The notes beneath the pieces were generated by a model. That model saw only the letters and a list, made by a program, of their open reading frames with translations. It made no database searches and was not told where the DNA came from. DNA of 9,933 nucleotides from Paracoccaceae bacterium. GTDB taxonomy: Bacteria > Pseudomonadota > Alphaproteobacteria > Rhodobacterales > Rhodobacteraceae. The translations under genes and the position numbers were made by a program. The stretch spans positions 1 through 9,933 of the forward strand of contig DQCI01000193.1 of NCBI GenBank assembly GCA_003545125.1, written 5' to 3'. Shown here piece by piece: positions 1 to 6,187 of the stretch; position 1 is the stretch's first letter; every line of letters begins with the position of its first letter.

Positions 1-92
1 GGGTGCGTCGTCAGGCGTGCTTGCCCGGTCAGCGCAGGGTTTGGTAGAAGCGAGGACCAATCCGGTTTTCATATGCGAGCCTTTCACCCCAG
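1..92. other. Left-edge sequence upstream of the histidine phosphatase; no gene assigned
   Basis: No gene can be assigned with confidence. Plus-strand frame 1 is open from the window edge to a TGA at 94-96, which overlaps the phosphatase ATG at 93 in an ATGA arrangement. This could be the last 31 codons of an upstream gene in the same operon. However, the residues it would encode are rich in Arg, Cys and Ser and third positions are not clearly GC-rich, so chance is just as likely. No clear promoter or Shine-Dalgarno sequence is visible before position 93. Confidence 0.25.
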
Positions 93-593
93 ATGACCCT
101 TCGCCTCATCCTGACCCGCCACGCCAAGTCGTCTTGGGCTGCCGCGATGGAGGACCATGAGCGGCCGCTCAATCTGCGGGGCGAAAAGTCGGCGCTCGCC
201 GTGGGCAAGTGGTTGGGGAAGCGCGGCTATGTGCCGGAGCTGGCCCTGGTCTCGTCATCCAAGCGCACGCGGCAGACCTGGGCGTTTGTTTCGAAATCCT
301 TTGACCCGACGCCGAAGGCCATTTTTTGTGACGCCCTCTACCACGCGGAACCCTCCGGGCTGATGGAAGAGCTGCAAAAAACGCGTGCGAACAGTGTGAT
401 GATGATTGCGCACAACCCCGGCATCGCGTTTTTCGCGCAGGGTCTGGTCGCGTCTCTGCCCGGCGACGCGCGGTTCGAACGCTTTCCGACGGCCGCGACC
501 GCGGTGGTCGATTTCGATGCGCCCGACTGGGGTGCGGTCACTTGGAACACCGGCAGGGTTACCGACCTCGTCTTCGCCCGCGACCTGATCTGA
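93..593 (+). CDS. SixA-like histidine phosphatase family protein (phosphoglycerate mutase superfamily)
   Basis: This 166-residue protein has the short single-domain build of SixA-type phosphohistidine phosphatases. The superfamily transfers phosphate through a histidine; SixA itself removes phosphate from histidine phosphotransfer domains, but the substrate here cannot be read from sequence. Seen directly: the catalytic RHAKS motif near the N-terminus (Arg9, His10), the family-typical DHERPLN segment at 21-27, a second arginine in SSKRTRQT (Arg58), a candidate acid Glu86 in LYHAEP, and the second catalytic histidine in AHNPG (His107). There is no signal peptide or membrane segment, so it should be cytoplasmic. 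The ATG at 93 is the only usual start before the in-frame stop at 45-47, although no good Shine-Dalgarno precedes it. It is the only plus-strand gene here and converges on the next gene. The family call is firm; the physiological target is unknown. Confidence 0.9.
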   Translation: MTLRLILTRHAKSSWAAAMEDHERPLNLRGEKSALAVGKWLGKRGYVPELALVSSSKRTRQTWAFVSKSFDPTPKAIFCDALYHAEPSGLMEELQKTRANSVMMIAHNPGIAFFAQGLVASLPGDARFERFPTAATAVVDFDAPDWGAVTWNTGRVTDLVFARDLI

Positions 594-602
594 CCCGAAC
601 GG

Positions 603-631
603 AAAAGGCCGGGCGCGCTTGGCACCCGGCC
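603..631 (-). terminator. Probable intrinsic terminator of the COG4315 gene
   Basis: GGCCGGG at 607-613 pairs perfectly with CCCGGCC at 625-631, and two further G-C pairs are possible inside the loop. Read on the minus strand, the stem is followed at once by TTTTCC (complement of 601-606), which is the layout of a rho-independent terminator about 70 bases after the stop of the gene at 699-1088. On the plus strand no T-run follows, so it would be a weaker stop for the phosphatase transcript. Confidence 0.75.
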
Positions 632-640
632 AGTCCGGCG

Positions 641-670
641 TCTCCTGCTCCACCTCGTCACGGCAGGAGA
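641..670. repeat. Inverted repeat in the convergent intergenic gap
   Basis: TCTCCTGC at 641-648 is the exact reverse complement of GCAGGAGA at 663-670, giving an 8-bp stem with a 14-base loop. It lies between the two convergent genes and next to the terminator hairpin at 607-631. No T-run follows on either strand. It could assist termination or protect the 3' end of either transcript; this is inference. Confidence 0.5.
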
Positions 671-698
671 GAATGCGGCAGACGGAACCGTGGAGAGG

Positions 699-1088
699 TC
701 AGTGGTAAACCACGTGCCAGAGACCGCCCATGCCGTCGCCGTAGGTGTCGCCGGGGGTCTTGTCGCCTTTCCAGTAGTAGAGCGGCTTGCCTTGCCAGGC
801 CCACTGGTAGCTGTTGTCGGCCCGCTTCATTACGGTGAAGTGGCCGTAGGCGACCGCGTCCTTCTTGGCATGAAACGGAGGCCAGTCGGCGGCGCAGCCG
901 TCATAGCAGCTCGACTTCTCCCAGGCGTCGTTGTCGAAAATGTAGACCGTCATGCCCTTTGCATCGGCCACGTAATCGTAGCTCACATCGGTGTGGGCCG
1001 GCTTGTCGTCATTGCCGTAGCTGTCGGCCAAGGCGGCGCCCGAAGTCATGCAAAGCGCGGCGGCGGCGAGGAGCGTTGAGAGTTTCAT
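699..1088 (-). CDS. Secreted COG4315-family protein (PF03640-type repeat), function unknown
   Basis: This 129-residue exported protein resembles COG4315 (PF03640, 'secreted repeat of unknown function', often labelled predicted lipoprotein). Seen directly: a signal peptide at 1-21 ending ALA before Asp22; a first family-like unit with VYIFDND (48-54), Cys61 and Cys65 four residues apart, then ADWPP (67-71); and a second unit with GKPLYYWKGD (100-109) ending in GGLWHVV. Cys13 lies inside the hydrophobic part of the signal but lacks a proper lipobox, so a soluble periplasmic protein is more likely than a lipoprotein. The start is supported by AAAAGG 8 bases upstream (complement of 1097-1102). 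It lies downstream of bztD on the same strand but is separated by about 200 bases and a hairpin, so it is probably its own unit. Its biochemical role is not established; the cysteine pair could form a disulfide or bind metal, which is speculation. Confidence 0.85.
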   Translation of the reverse strand: MKLSTLLAAAALCMTSGAALADSYGNDDKPAHTDVSYDYVADAKGMTVYIFDNDAWEKSSCYDGCAADWPPFHAKKDAVAYGHFTVMKRADNSYQWAWQGKPLYYWKGDKTPGDTYGDGMGGLWHVVYH

Positions 1089-1111
1089 ACTGATAGCCTT
1101 TTCGTTTTCCT

Positions 1112-1124
1112 GGGCCGTCGGCCC
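1112..1124 (-). repeat. Compact hairpin in the leader of the COG4315 gene
   Basis: GGGCC at 1112-1116 pairs with GGCCC at 1120-1124 around a three-base loop. If transcribed, this GC-only hairpin would lie about ten bases upstream of the AAAAGG ribosome-binding site of the secreted protein gene. It could affect transcript stability or translation, but it is short and GC-rich DNA makes such stems by chance. Confidence 0.35.
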
Positions 1125-1234
1125 GGCAGGTTGAAGTCACCACGACACCCGACGCGCAAACGCGGTGCCAATGGTCGCTAGGTGCAGGGGAAACGTTGGC
1201 CGTTCGTCGGATCGAGAGATGTCGACACGGCGTT

Positions 1235-1264
1235 GCCCGCCCCAAGACTATGTCTAGGGCGGGC
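1235..1264 (-). terminator. Strong hairpin after bztD, candidate operon terminator
   Basis: GCCCGCCC (1235-1242) pairs with GGGCGGGC (1257-1264), and inside it AGAC (1245-1248) pairs with GTCT (1252-1255) around a TAT loop. This gives a nearly continuous 12-bp stem starting about 24 bases after the bztD stop codon. No T-run follows on the minus strand, so it is not a textbook intrinsic terminator. It may act as a 3'-end stabiliser or a T-less terminator for the transporter operon. Confidence 0.55.
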
Positions 1265-1288
1265 TGGAGCTTTGGTCTGTGAACGGGG

Positions 1289-2074
1289 TCACAGAATCTG
1301 GCTGAGGAACAGTTTTGTCCGGTCGGACTTCGGGTTGTTGAAGAACTCGGTGGGTTCGTTCTGCTCGACGATCTGGCCAGCGTCCATGAAGATCACCCGG
1401 TTGGCGACCTTTTCGGCAAAGCCCATCTCGTGGGTCACCACCAGCATGGTCATGCCTTCCTCGGCGAGCTCGATCATGGTGTCGAGCACTTCCTTGATCA
1501 TCTCCGGGTCGAGCGCCGACGTCGGCTCGTCGAACAGCATGATCTTGGGCTTCATGCAGAGCGACCGGGCGATGGCCACCCGCTGTTGCTGGCCCCCGGA
1601 GAGCTGGCCCGGGAACTTGAGCGCCTGTTCGGGGATCTTGACCTTCTCGAGGTATTGCATCGCCACCTCTTCGGCCTCCTTGCGGGGCGTCTTGCGCACC
1701 CAGATCGGCGCGAGCGTGAGGTTGTCGAGCACGCTGAGGTGCGGGAACAGATTGAAGTGCTGAAACACCATACCCACCTCGGAGCGCACCTTGTCGACGT
1801 TCTTGAGGTCCGACGAAAGCTCGGTCCCGTCTACGACGATGCTGCCCGCCTGGTGCTCTTCCAGCCGGTTGATACAGCGGATGAGGGTCGACTTGCCGGA
1901 CCCGGACGGACCGCATATGACGATCCGCTCGCCTTCATAAACGGTGAGATTGATGTCGCGCAGCACGTGGAACTGGCCGAACCACTTGTTCATGTCCCGG
2001 ATCTCGATGGCCATCTTGTCCGAGACATGCATGTGCGAGTGATCGACCTCGCGTACGATTTCCTGAGCAGACAT
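1289..2074 (-). CDS. bztD: Amino-acid ABC transporter ATP-binding protein BztD (AapP)
   Basis: This 261-residue ATPase powers the polar amino-acid importer encoded upstream; in the Bzt and Aap systems the substrates are glutamate, glutamine, aspartate, asparagine and, for Aap, a wider amino-acid range. All ABC motifs are intact: Walker [10 protein letters not shown] at 55-63, Q-loop Gln105 in FQHFNLF, signature LSGGQQQ at 158-164, Walker B IMLFDEP at 178-184, and the switch histidine His215. The length and the GlnQ/AapP-like core match the family; a histidine-containing N-terminal stretch of about 20 residues precedes the nucleotide-binding fold. The ATG at 2074 has AAAGGA (complement of 2081-2086) six bases upstream. 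The gene starts 12 bases after the bztC stop, so it is the last gene of the operon, and it is followed by the hairpin at 1235-1264. The protein should sit on the inner face of the cytoplasmic membrane bound to BztB and BztC. Confidence 0.95.
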   Translation of the reverse strand: MSAQEIVREVDHSHMHVSDKMAIEIRDMNKWFGQFHVLRDINLTVYEGERIVICGPSGSGKSTLIRCINRLEEHQAGSIVVDGTELSSDLKNVDKVRSEVGMVFQHFNLFPHLSVLDNLTLAPIWVRKTPRKEAEEVAMQYLEKVKIPEQALKFPGQLSGGQQQRVAIARSLCMKPKIMLFDEPTSALDPEMIKEVLDTMIELAEEGMTMLVVTHEMGFAEKVANRVIFMDAGQIVEQNEPTEFFNNPKSDRTKLFLSQIL

Positions 2075-2086
2075 GGCGGATCCTTT

Positions 2087-3568
2087 CTAGCCGTGATCCG
2101 TGCGCAGGCGGCGCTCGAGATACATGGAGTAGCGTGACATCGAGAAGGTGAAGACGAAGAACAGGAAGGCGATGAAGCCGTAGAGCTCCCAGACGATCCC
2201 GGTCCAGGCAGCGTTGGAACGGATTGCATTGCCAATACCCAACGGATCGAGCAGGCCGATGATCGAGACAAGGGTGGTGTCCTTGAACAACCCGATGAAG
2301 GTGGAGACGATCCCGGGGATCGAGATTTTCAGCGCCTGCGGCATGATGATGAGCCGCTGCGCCTTCCAGTAGTCGAGCCCGAGCGCATCCGCGGCCTCGT
2401 ACTGGCCGCGCGGCAGCGCCGCGAGCCCGCCCCGGATCACCTCGGCCATATAGGCGGAAGCGAACAGCGTGGCCATGATGATGACGCGCAGGATGATGTC
2501 GAAGTTCGTGCCGGGCGGCATGAAGATGTTGAGCAGCACCGAGGCGACGAACAAGAGCGTGATCAGCGGCACGCCGCGGATGAATTCGATGAACATCACC
2601 GAGAGCGACTTGACGATCATCAGGTCGGACTGGCGGCCGAGCGCCAGAACGATGCCAAGCGGCAGCGAGATGGCGATGGCAGTCACGCCGATGGTGACCG
2701 AAAGCAGCAGCCCGCCAAACAGGCGGCTATCGACCGGTTCAAGGCCGATCGGAAGCACGGAGGACAAGGCGGAGACGAAGTATCCGATTAGGAACAGCCA
2801 CCAGACCACGGGCACGAGGAAAGCCGCGATAATTGCGCCGAGGTTGCCGATGACCGCGGCGAGCATCCGATATGCGGCCCAGCCAAGCACGAAGCCCATC
2901 GCGGCTCCGATCGGCGACCAGATCGGGCCGCCCCAGAGCAGCCAAGGCATGAGGAACACGTAGAGCGCGGAGAAGATCAGCGGGTTCGGCAAGCGGCTGG
3001 CGCCGGCGGCAATCGCTTCGGCGCGGTCGCCCGCCTTGGTGGTGACGACTGTGTAGGCGAGCCAGGCCAGCGCGGCGCCGAGCACCACCTGGACGGCAAC
3101 CATCAGGACCGACGCGGCGGCGAAGAAGGTAGCCCCGAACAGGACCAGCACCAGCAAAAGCCAGTTCATCCGCCGCGAGATCATGTTGAACAGAACCGGG
3201 ATCAGCGCGACGAAGAGCAGAAAGAAAGCCAGCGTGGGCCGGATCCGAAGCTCTTCGGGGTAGAAGCCGTACAGCATCTGCGGCCAGCGTTCGTTGATGA
3301 CGCCCCAACAGGCGCCCTCCGGCTTGCCCGCGGCCTCGATCAACGCCCAGCATTCTTGCAGCGAGGTCGCGTTCCAGGTTGGCGAAATGAGCCATGGCAC
3401 GGCACTCAGAAGAACCCAGACGACGAAGGCAAGCGAAATCACCGTCAGGATCGAGTTCATCCAACCGTCGAACAGGTTGGTCCGCATCCAGCCGATCACG
3501 CCGGCGGTCGAGGGTGGCGGCGCCCTCTCCGGCACCATTTCAGTGCGGACATAGGAGGTCTGGGGCAT
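2087..3568 (-). CDS. bztC: Amino-acid ABC transporter permease BztC (AapM), enlarged
   Basis: This is a 493-residue inner-membrane permease of the HisM/AapM class, one half of the channel for polar amino acids. The N-terminal part has one membrane segment (about 37-60), then a periplasmic loop with paired cysteines C73 and C87 in a context resembling AapM (ending MLYGFYP). The conserved transporter core begins near 284 and holds the EAA motif that docks the ATPase: E391-A392-A393, G397 and IIMP at 407-410. Between about 112 and 275 lie roughly six hydrophobic segments, more than I recall for AapM (about 380-400 residues) or R. capsulatus BztC (about 430), so this copy looks enlarged. The ATG at 3568 is one base after the bztB stop (TGAGATG), with AGGAG seven bases upstream inside bztB, which implies translational coupling. 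The family call is secure; the exact number of membrane passes is not. Confidence 0.93.
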   Translation of the reverse strand: MPQTSYVRTEMVPERAPPPSTAGVIGWMRTNLFDGWMNSILTVISLAFVVWVLLSAVPWLISPTWNATSLQECWALIEAAGKPEGACWGVINERWPQMLYGFYPEELRIRPTLAFFLLFVALIPVLFNMISRRMNWLLLVLVLFGATFFAAASVLMVAVQVVLGAALAWLAYTVVTTKAGDRAEAIAAGASRLPNPLIFSALYVFLMPWLLWGGPIWSPIGAAMGFVLGWAAYRMLAAVIGNLGAIIAAFLVPVVWWLFLIGYFVSALSSVLPIGLEPVDSRLFGGLLLSVTIGVTAIAISLPLGIVLALGRQSDLMIVKSLSVMFIEFIRGVPLITLLFVASVLLNIFMPPGTNFDIILRVIIMATLFASAYMAEVIRGGLAALPRGQYEAADALGLDYWKAQRLIIMPQALKISIPGIVSTFIGLFKDTTLVSIIGLLDPLGIGNAIRSNAAWTGIVWELYGFIAFLFFVFTFSMSRYSMYLERRLRTDHG

Positions 3569-3569
3569 C

Positions 3570-4838
3570 TCAGCGCTCCTTCAGCTTCACGGAGTTGTTG
3601 TAGATGTTCATTACCGACGAGATCGTCAGCGAGATCGCCAGGTAGATCGCCATGCCGATCAGGATGGTCTCGAGCTCGCGGCCGGTCTGGTTGAGGGTGA
3701 TCCCCATCAGCGTGCCGGTGATATCCATGTAGCCCACGGCGATGGCGAGCGAGGAGTTCTTCGTGAGGTTCAGGTATTGTGAGATCAGCGGCGGGATGAT
3801 GACCCGCAGCGCCTGCGGCAGGATCACCAGGGACATGATCCGACGCTGTCTCAAGCCCAGCGCGGCGGCGGCTTCGGTCTGGCCTTTTGAGATCGCGAGG
3901 ATGCCGGCACGGACAATCTCGGCGATGAAGGCGGCTGTGTAGAGCGACAGCGCAAGCCACAGGGCGATCAGCGAGTTTCGCAGATAAGTGCCGCCCTTGA
4001 AATTGAAGCCCTTGAGCTCCGGGTAGCCAAGAAAGAAGCCGAGGATCGTGAGAATGAGGACCATCGGCACCGCGATCACCCCGATCTGGTACCACAGCGT
4101 ATGCGGACGGTCGCCGCTCGCGGCCTGGATCCGGTCGGCCCGGCGCCCGATCAGGCGCGCGGTGAGGATCCCGGCGATCAGCACCGCGAGGATGACGACG
4201 AGATCGAGGCTCACGTCGAAGCGTAGCGGGTGGTTGCCGAACAGGTGAACATCGCCGAGGCTGCGTGAGAACAGGGGCTCGGGCACGTAGAATCCACGGT
4301 TGGTGATGGCGACGCTTTCGCCCAGCGCCATGCTGGCTTCGGGGGTTTCACCGCGGAAATCGCGTGGGGACGGCAGGGTCTCAATCAGGATCGCCATCGC
4401 GAAGACGATCCAGAGCAGCACCGGCACGTTGCGGAACACCTCGACATAGATCGTCATCAGACGGGCGACGATCCAGTTATGCGAAAGGCGCAGGACACCG
4501 ACGAAGACACCCACGATCGTCGCCGCGATACAGCCGAGAAAGGCGATCAGCAGCGTGTTGAGCACACCGAGCAAGGCTGCCCGCAGGTGGCTGTCCTGGT
4601 TGTTGTAGTCGAGCAGGCGCTGGTTGATGTCGTAGCCCGCGGGCTCACCGAGGAAGCCAAAGCTGAATCCGCGGCCAAGCTCGGAAAGGTTCTGCGCAGC
4701 GTTGGAGGTCAGCCAGCCGATCAAGGTGAGAAAGCCGATCAGGGCGACGATCTGGATCGTCATCGACCGATAGCGACTGTCATTTATCAGCATCGACAGG
4801 CGGAACGTACCCTTCGGAGGGTCGGTCAGTGTCGTCAT
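3570..4838 (-). CDS. bztB: Amino-acid ABC transporter permease BztB (AapQ)
   Basis: This 422-residue inner-membrane permease partners BztC. Its length is close to that known for BztB and longer than standard 220-residue HisQ-type permeases because of a large N-terminal part. Visible features: a first membrane helix at about 27-45; helices at about 86-116 and 128-152; a long polar, probably periplasmic, stretch at about 153-208; helices at about 211-230 and 252-271; and the conserved core with EAA motif E322-A323-A324, G328 and VILP at 338-341 that contacts the ATPase BztD. Start ATG at 4838 has GGGGA six bases upstream. It follows bztA after a 126-base gap holding a stem-loop, and runs into bztC with a one-base gap. 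The substrate range is inferred from the family: glutamate, glutamine, aspartate and asparagine. Confidence 0.93.
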   Translation of the reverse strand: MTTLTDPPKGTFRLSMLINDSRYRSMTIQIVALIGFLTLIGWLTSNAAQNLSELGRGFSFGFLGEPAGYDINQRLLDYNNQDSHLRAALLGVLNTLLIAFLGCIAATIVGVFVGVLRLSHNWIVARLMTIYVEVFRNVPVLLWIVFAMAILIETLPSPRDFRGETPEASMALGESVAITNRGFYVPEPLFSRSLGDVHLFGNHPLRFDVSLDLVVILAVLIAGILTARLIGRRADRIQAASGDRPHTLWYQIGVIAVPMVLILTILGFFLGYPELKGFNFKGGTYLRNSLIALWLALSLYTAAFIAEIVRAGILAISKGQTEAAAALGLRQRRIMSLVILPQALRVIIPPLISQYLNLTKNSSLAIAVGYMDITGTLMGITLNQTGRELETILIGMAIYLAISLTISSVMNIYNNSVKLKER

Positions 4839-4924
4839 GGGCTATCCCCGTCGCCCAGATGTGTTCACGCGAGCCCCCGCTCCCCGTGCACCCTAGGTCT
4901 GTTATTCGTTTCGGAAACATGAAG

Positions 4925-4952
4925 CGGGCGTGGGAATCGCTCCCCACGCCCG
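4925..4952 (-). repeat. Intra-operon stem-loop between bztA and bztB
   Basis: CGGGCGTGGG at 4925-4934 is the exact reverse complement of CCCACGCCCG at 4943-4952, forming a perfect 10-bp GC-rich stem with an eight-base loop. It begins 12 bases after the bztA stop codon and lies about 85 bases before the bztB start. No T-run follows on the minus strand. The position is typical of hairpins that protect the binding-protein message from 3' exonucleases or partly stop transcription, so that binding protein outnumbers permease. That function is inferred. Confidence 0.75.
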
Positions 4953-4964
4953 TGTCGTATCGCC

Positions 4965-5981
4965 TTACCGGAAGGGCGGCGCGTAGAGCAGACCACCGTC
5001 CTGCCACTGGGCGTTCAGACCGCGGGCGAGGCCGACCGGGGTGCTTTCGCCGAGGTAGCGGGCGAAGATCTCGCCGTAGTTGCCACCGGCCTTGATCGCA
5101 TTGACGGCCCAGTCGGCTTCGAGGCCGAGCATCTCGCCGAGATTGCCCTCAGTGCCGAGCAGCCGGTTGATTTCCGGGCTCTCGGTGCCGTTCAGCAGCT
5201 CGTCGATATTGGCCGAGGTGATGCCAAGCTCTTCAGCCGCGACAAGCGCGTTGAGGGTCCAGCGGGCGATGTCGCCCCACTCCGGATCGCCGTGGCGCAC
5301 CAGCGGACCGAGCGGCTCTTTCGAGATGATTTCCGGCAGGATCACGTGATCGTCCGGGGTCTCGAACGCCGCACGCTGGGCGGCGAGGCCCGAAGCGTCG
5401 GTCGTGTAGGTGTCGCAAGCGCCGGCAAGGTATTGCTGGCGGGCTTCGGCGGCGGTTTCGATCGGCACCGGCTCGTAGCTCATGTTGTTGGCGCGGAAGA
5501 AGTCCGCGAGGTTGAGCTCCGTGGTGGTGCCGGTCTGGATGCAGACGGTGGCGCCGTCGAGATCCTTGGCCGAACTCACGCCCAGCTCTTTCGGAACGAT
5601 GAAGCCCTGGCCGTCGTAGTAGTTCACGCCGACGAATTCGAACTTGAGGTCGACATCGCGCGAGAAGGTCCAGGTGGTGTTACGCGACAGAAGGTCGATC
5701 TCGCCGGAAGCCAGCGCCGTGAAGCGGGTCTTGCCGGTGAGGTTGACGAAATCGACCGCTTCCTGGTCGCCGAGCACGGCACCGGCGACGGCACGGCAGA
5801 CGGCGACGTCGAAGCCTTCCCAGCGACCGTTGGCGTCCGGCGACGCGAATCCGACGAGGCCAGTGTTGATGCCACAGTTCAGCTTGCCACGGGCTTTCAC
5901 GTCGTCGAGCGTTGCCGCCGACGCAGCGCCGGCCGCAAAAGCGGCGGCGGTCAGGGCACCGAGAAGTACGGTTTTTTTCAT
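4965..5981 (-). CDS. bztA: Periplasmic amino-acid-binding protein BztA (AapJ)
   Basis: This 338-residue solute-binding protein is the substrate receptor of the transporter. It has a signal peptide at about 1-22 (MKK start, hydrophobic stretch, ASA before Ala23) and then a family 3 solute-binding fold. Recognisable segments include GFDVAVCRAVAGAVLGD around 56-72, TRFTAL at 85-90, the ligand-pocket run LLSRNTTWTFSRD at 97-109, and a C-terminal YGEIFARYLG. Arg108 lines up with the conserved arginine that holds the amino-acid carboxylate in HisJ-like proteins. Cys36 and Cys62, plus two further cysteines later, could form disulfides in the periplasm. Length matches BztA/AapJ (about 340). Start ATG at 5981 has GAGGA four bases upstream. 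It is the first gene of the operon and has the only long leader, so the promoter is expected in 5982-6187. Likely ligands are acidic amino acids and their amides, by family. Confidence 0.95.
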   Translation of the reverse strand: MKKTVLLGALTAAAFAAGAASAATLDDVKARGKLNCGINTGLVGFASPDANGRWEGFDVAVCRAVAGAVLGDQEAVDFVNLTGKTRFTALASGEIDLLSRNTTWTFSRDVDLKFEFVGVNYYDGQGFIVPKELGVSSAKDLDGATVCIQTGTTTELNLADFFRANNMSYEPVPIETAAEARQQYLAGACDTYTTDASGLAAQRAAFETPDDHVILPEIISKEPLGPLVRHGDPEWGDIARWTLNALVAAEELGITSANIDELLNGTESPEINRLLGTEGNLGEMLGLEADWAVNAIKAGGNYGEIFARYLGESTPVGLARGLNAQWQDGGLLYAPPFR

Positions 5982-6187
5982 GTTATCCTCTTCCTGATTT
6001 CAGCCCACACATGGACCTATTTTTGCCCGGCCGAGAGCCCGGGGATGTGTCCGAAGCGGTTTGATCCCTTCGTGCCTGCAGTTTGGTCGGATTCTTTTGG
6101 CGCGGTCAAGCCTGCGTTCCGCTAATCACTTCAGCTAAACCATTGAACGGTATCAAGTTTTTTCAAGGCCTCAAAAAACATTGACGT
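5982..6187 (-). promoter_or_regulatory. Leader and presumed promoter region of the bzt operon
   Basis: This 206-base gap separates the ATP12 stop from bztA and is the only place an operon promoter could lie before bztA. A TTGACC box on the minus strand (complement of 6104-6109) matches the -35 consensus at five of six positions, but no convincing -10 box follows at 16-18 bases. Nearer the gene there is a weak CCCGG/CCGGG hairpin (6026-6030 with 6039-6043), and the bztA ribosome-binding site GAGGA. No sigma-54 site with the GG and GC dinucleotides in the right context was found. The promoter assignment is by position, not by a clear motif. Confidence 0.4.
6157..6179 (-). terminator. AT-rich palindrome just after the ATP12 gene
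   Basis: GTTTTTT (6157-6163) is the reverse complement of AAAAAAC (6173-6179), flanking a nine-base loop with a central GGCC. It lies nine bases beyond the ATP12 stop codon. In RNA the stem could extend inward through two G-U pairs. The stem is A/T rather than G/C, and only a short TT follows, so it would be a weak terminator. It could equally be a protein-binding or UP-type element upstream of the bzt promoter. Confidence 0.35.

Noticed and set aside
1047..1056. Lipoprotein cysteine (Cys13) in the COG4315 protein
   Set aside because: The residues before Cys13 do not form a lipobox, and a good signal peptidase I site (ALA before Asp22) follows.
1430..2137. Plus-strand open frame of 235 codons
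   Set aside because: It is antisense to bztD, whose ABC ATPase motifs are complete; its composition is that of a mirror frame.
6061..6085. Sigma-54 promoter for bztA
   Set aside because: A GGCACG-like element exists on the minus strand (complement of about 6073-6079), but the downstream TTGC element is absent at the required spacing.
5292..6125. Plus-strand open frame of 277 codons spanning bztA and its leader
   Set aside because: It is antisense to the well-supported bztA gene, and the extension into the leader has no family resemblance or ribosome-binding site of note.
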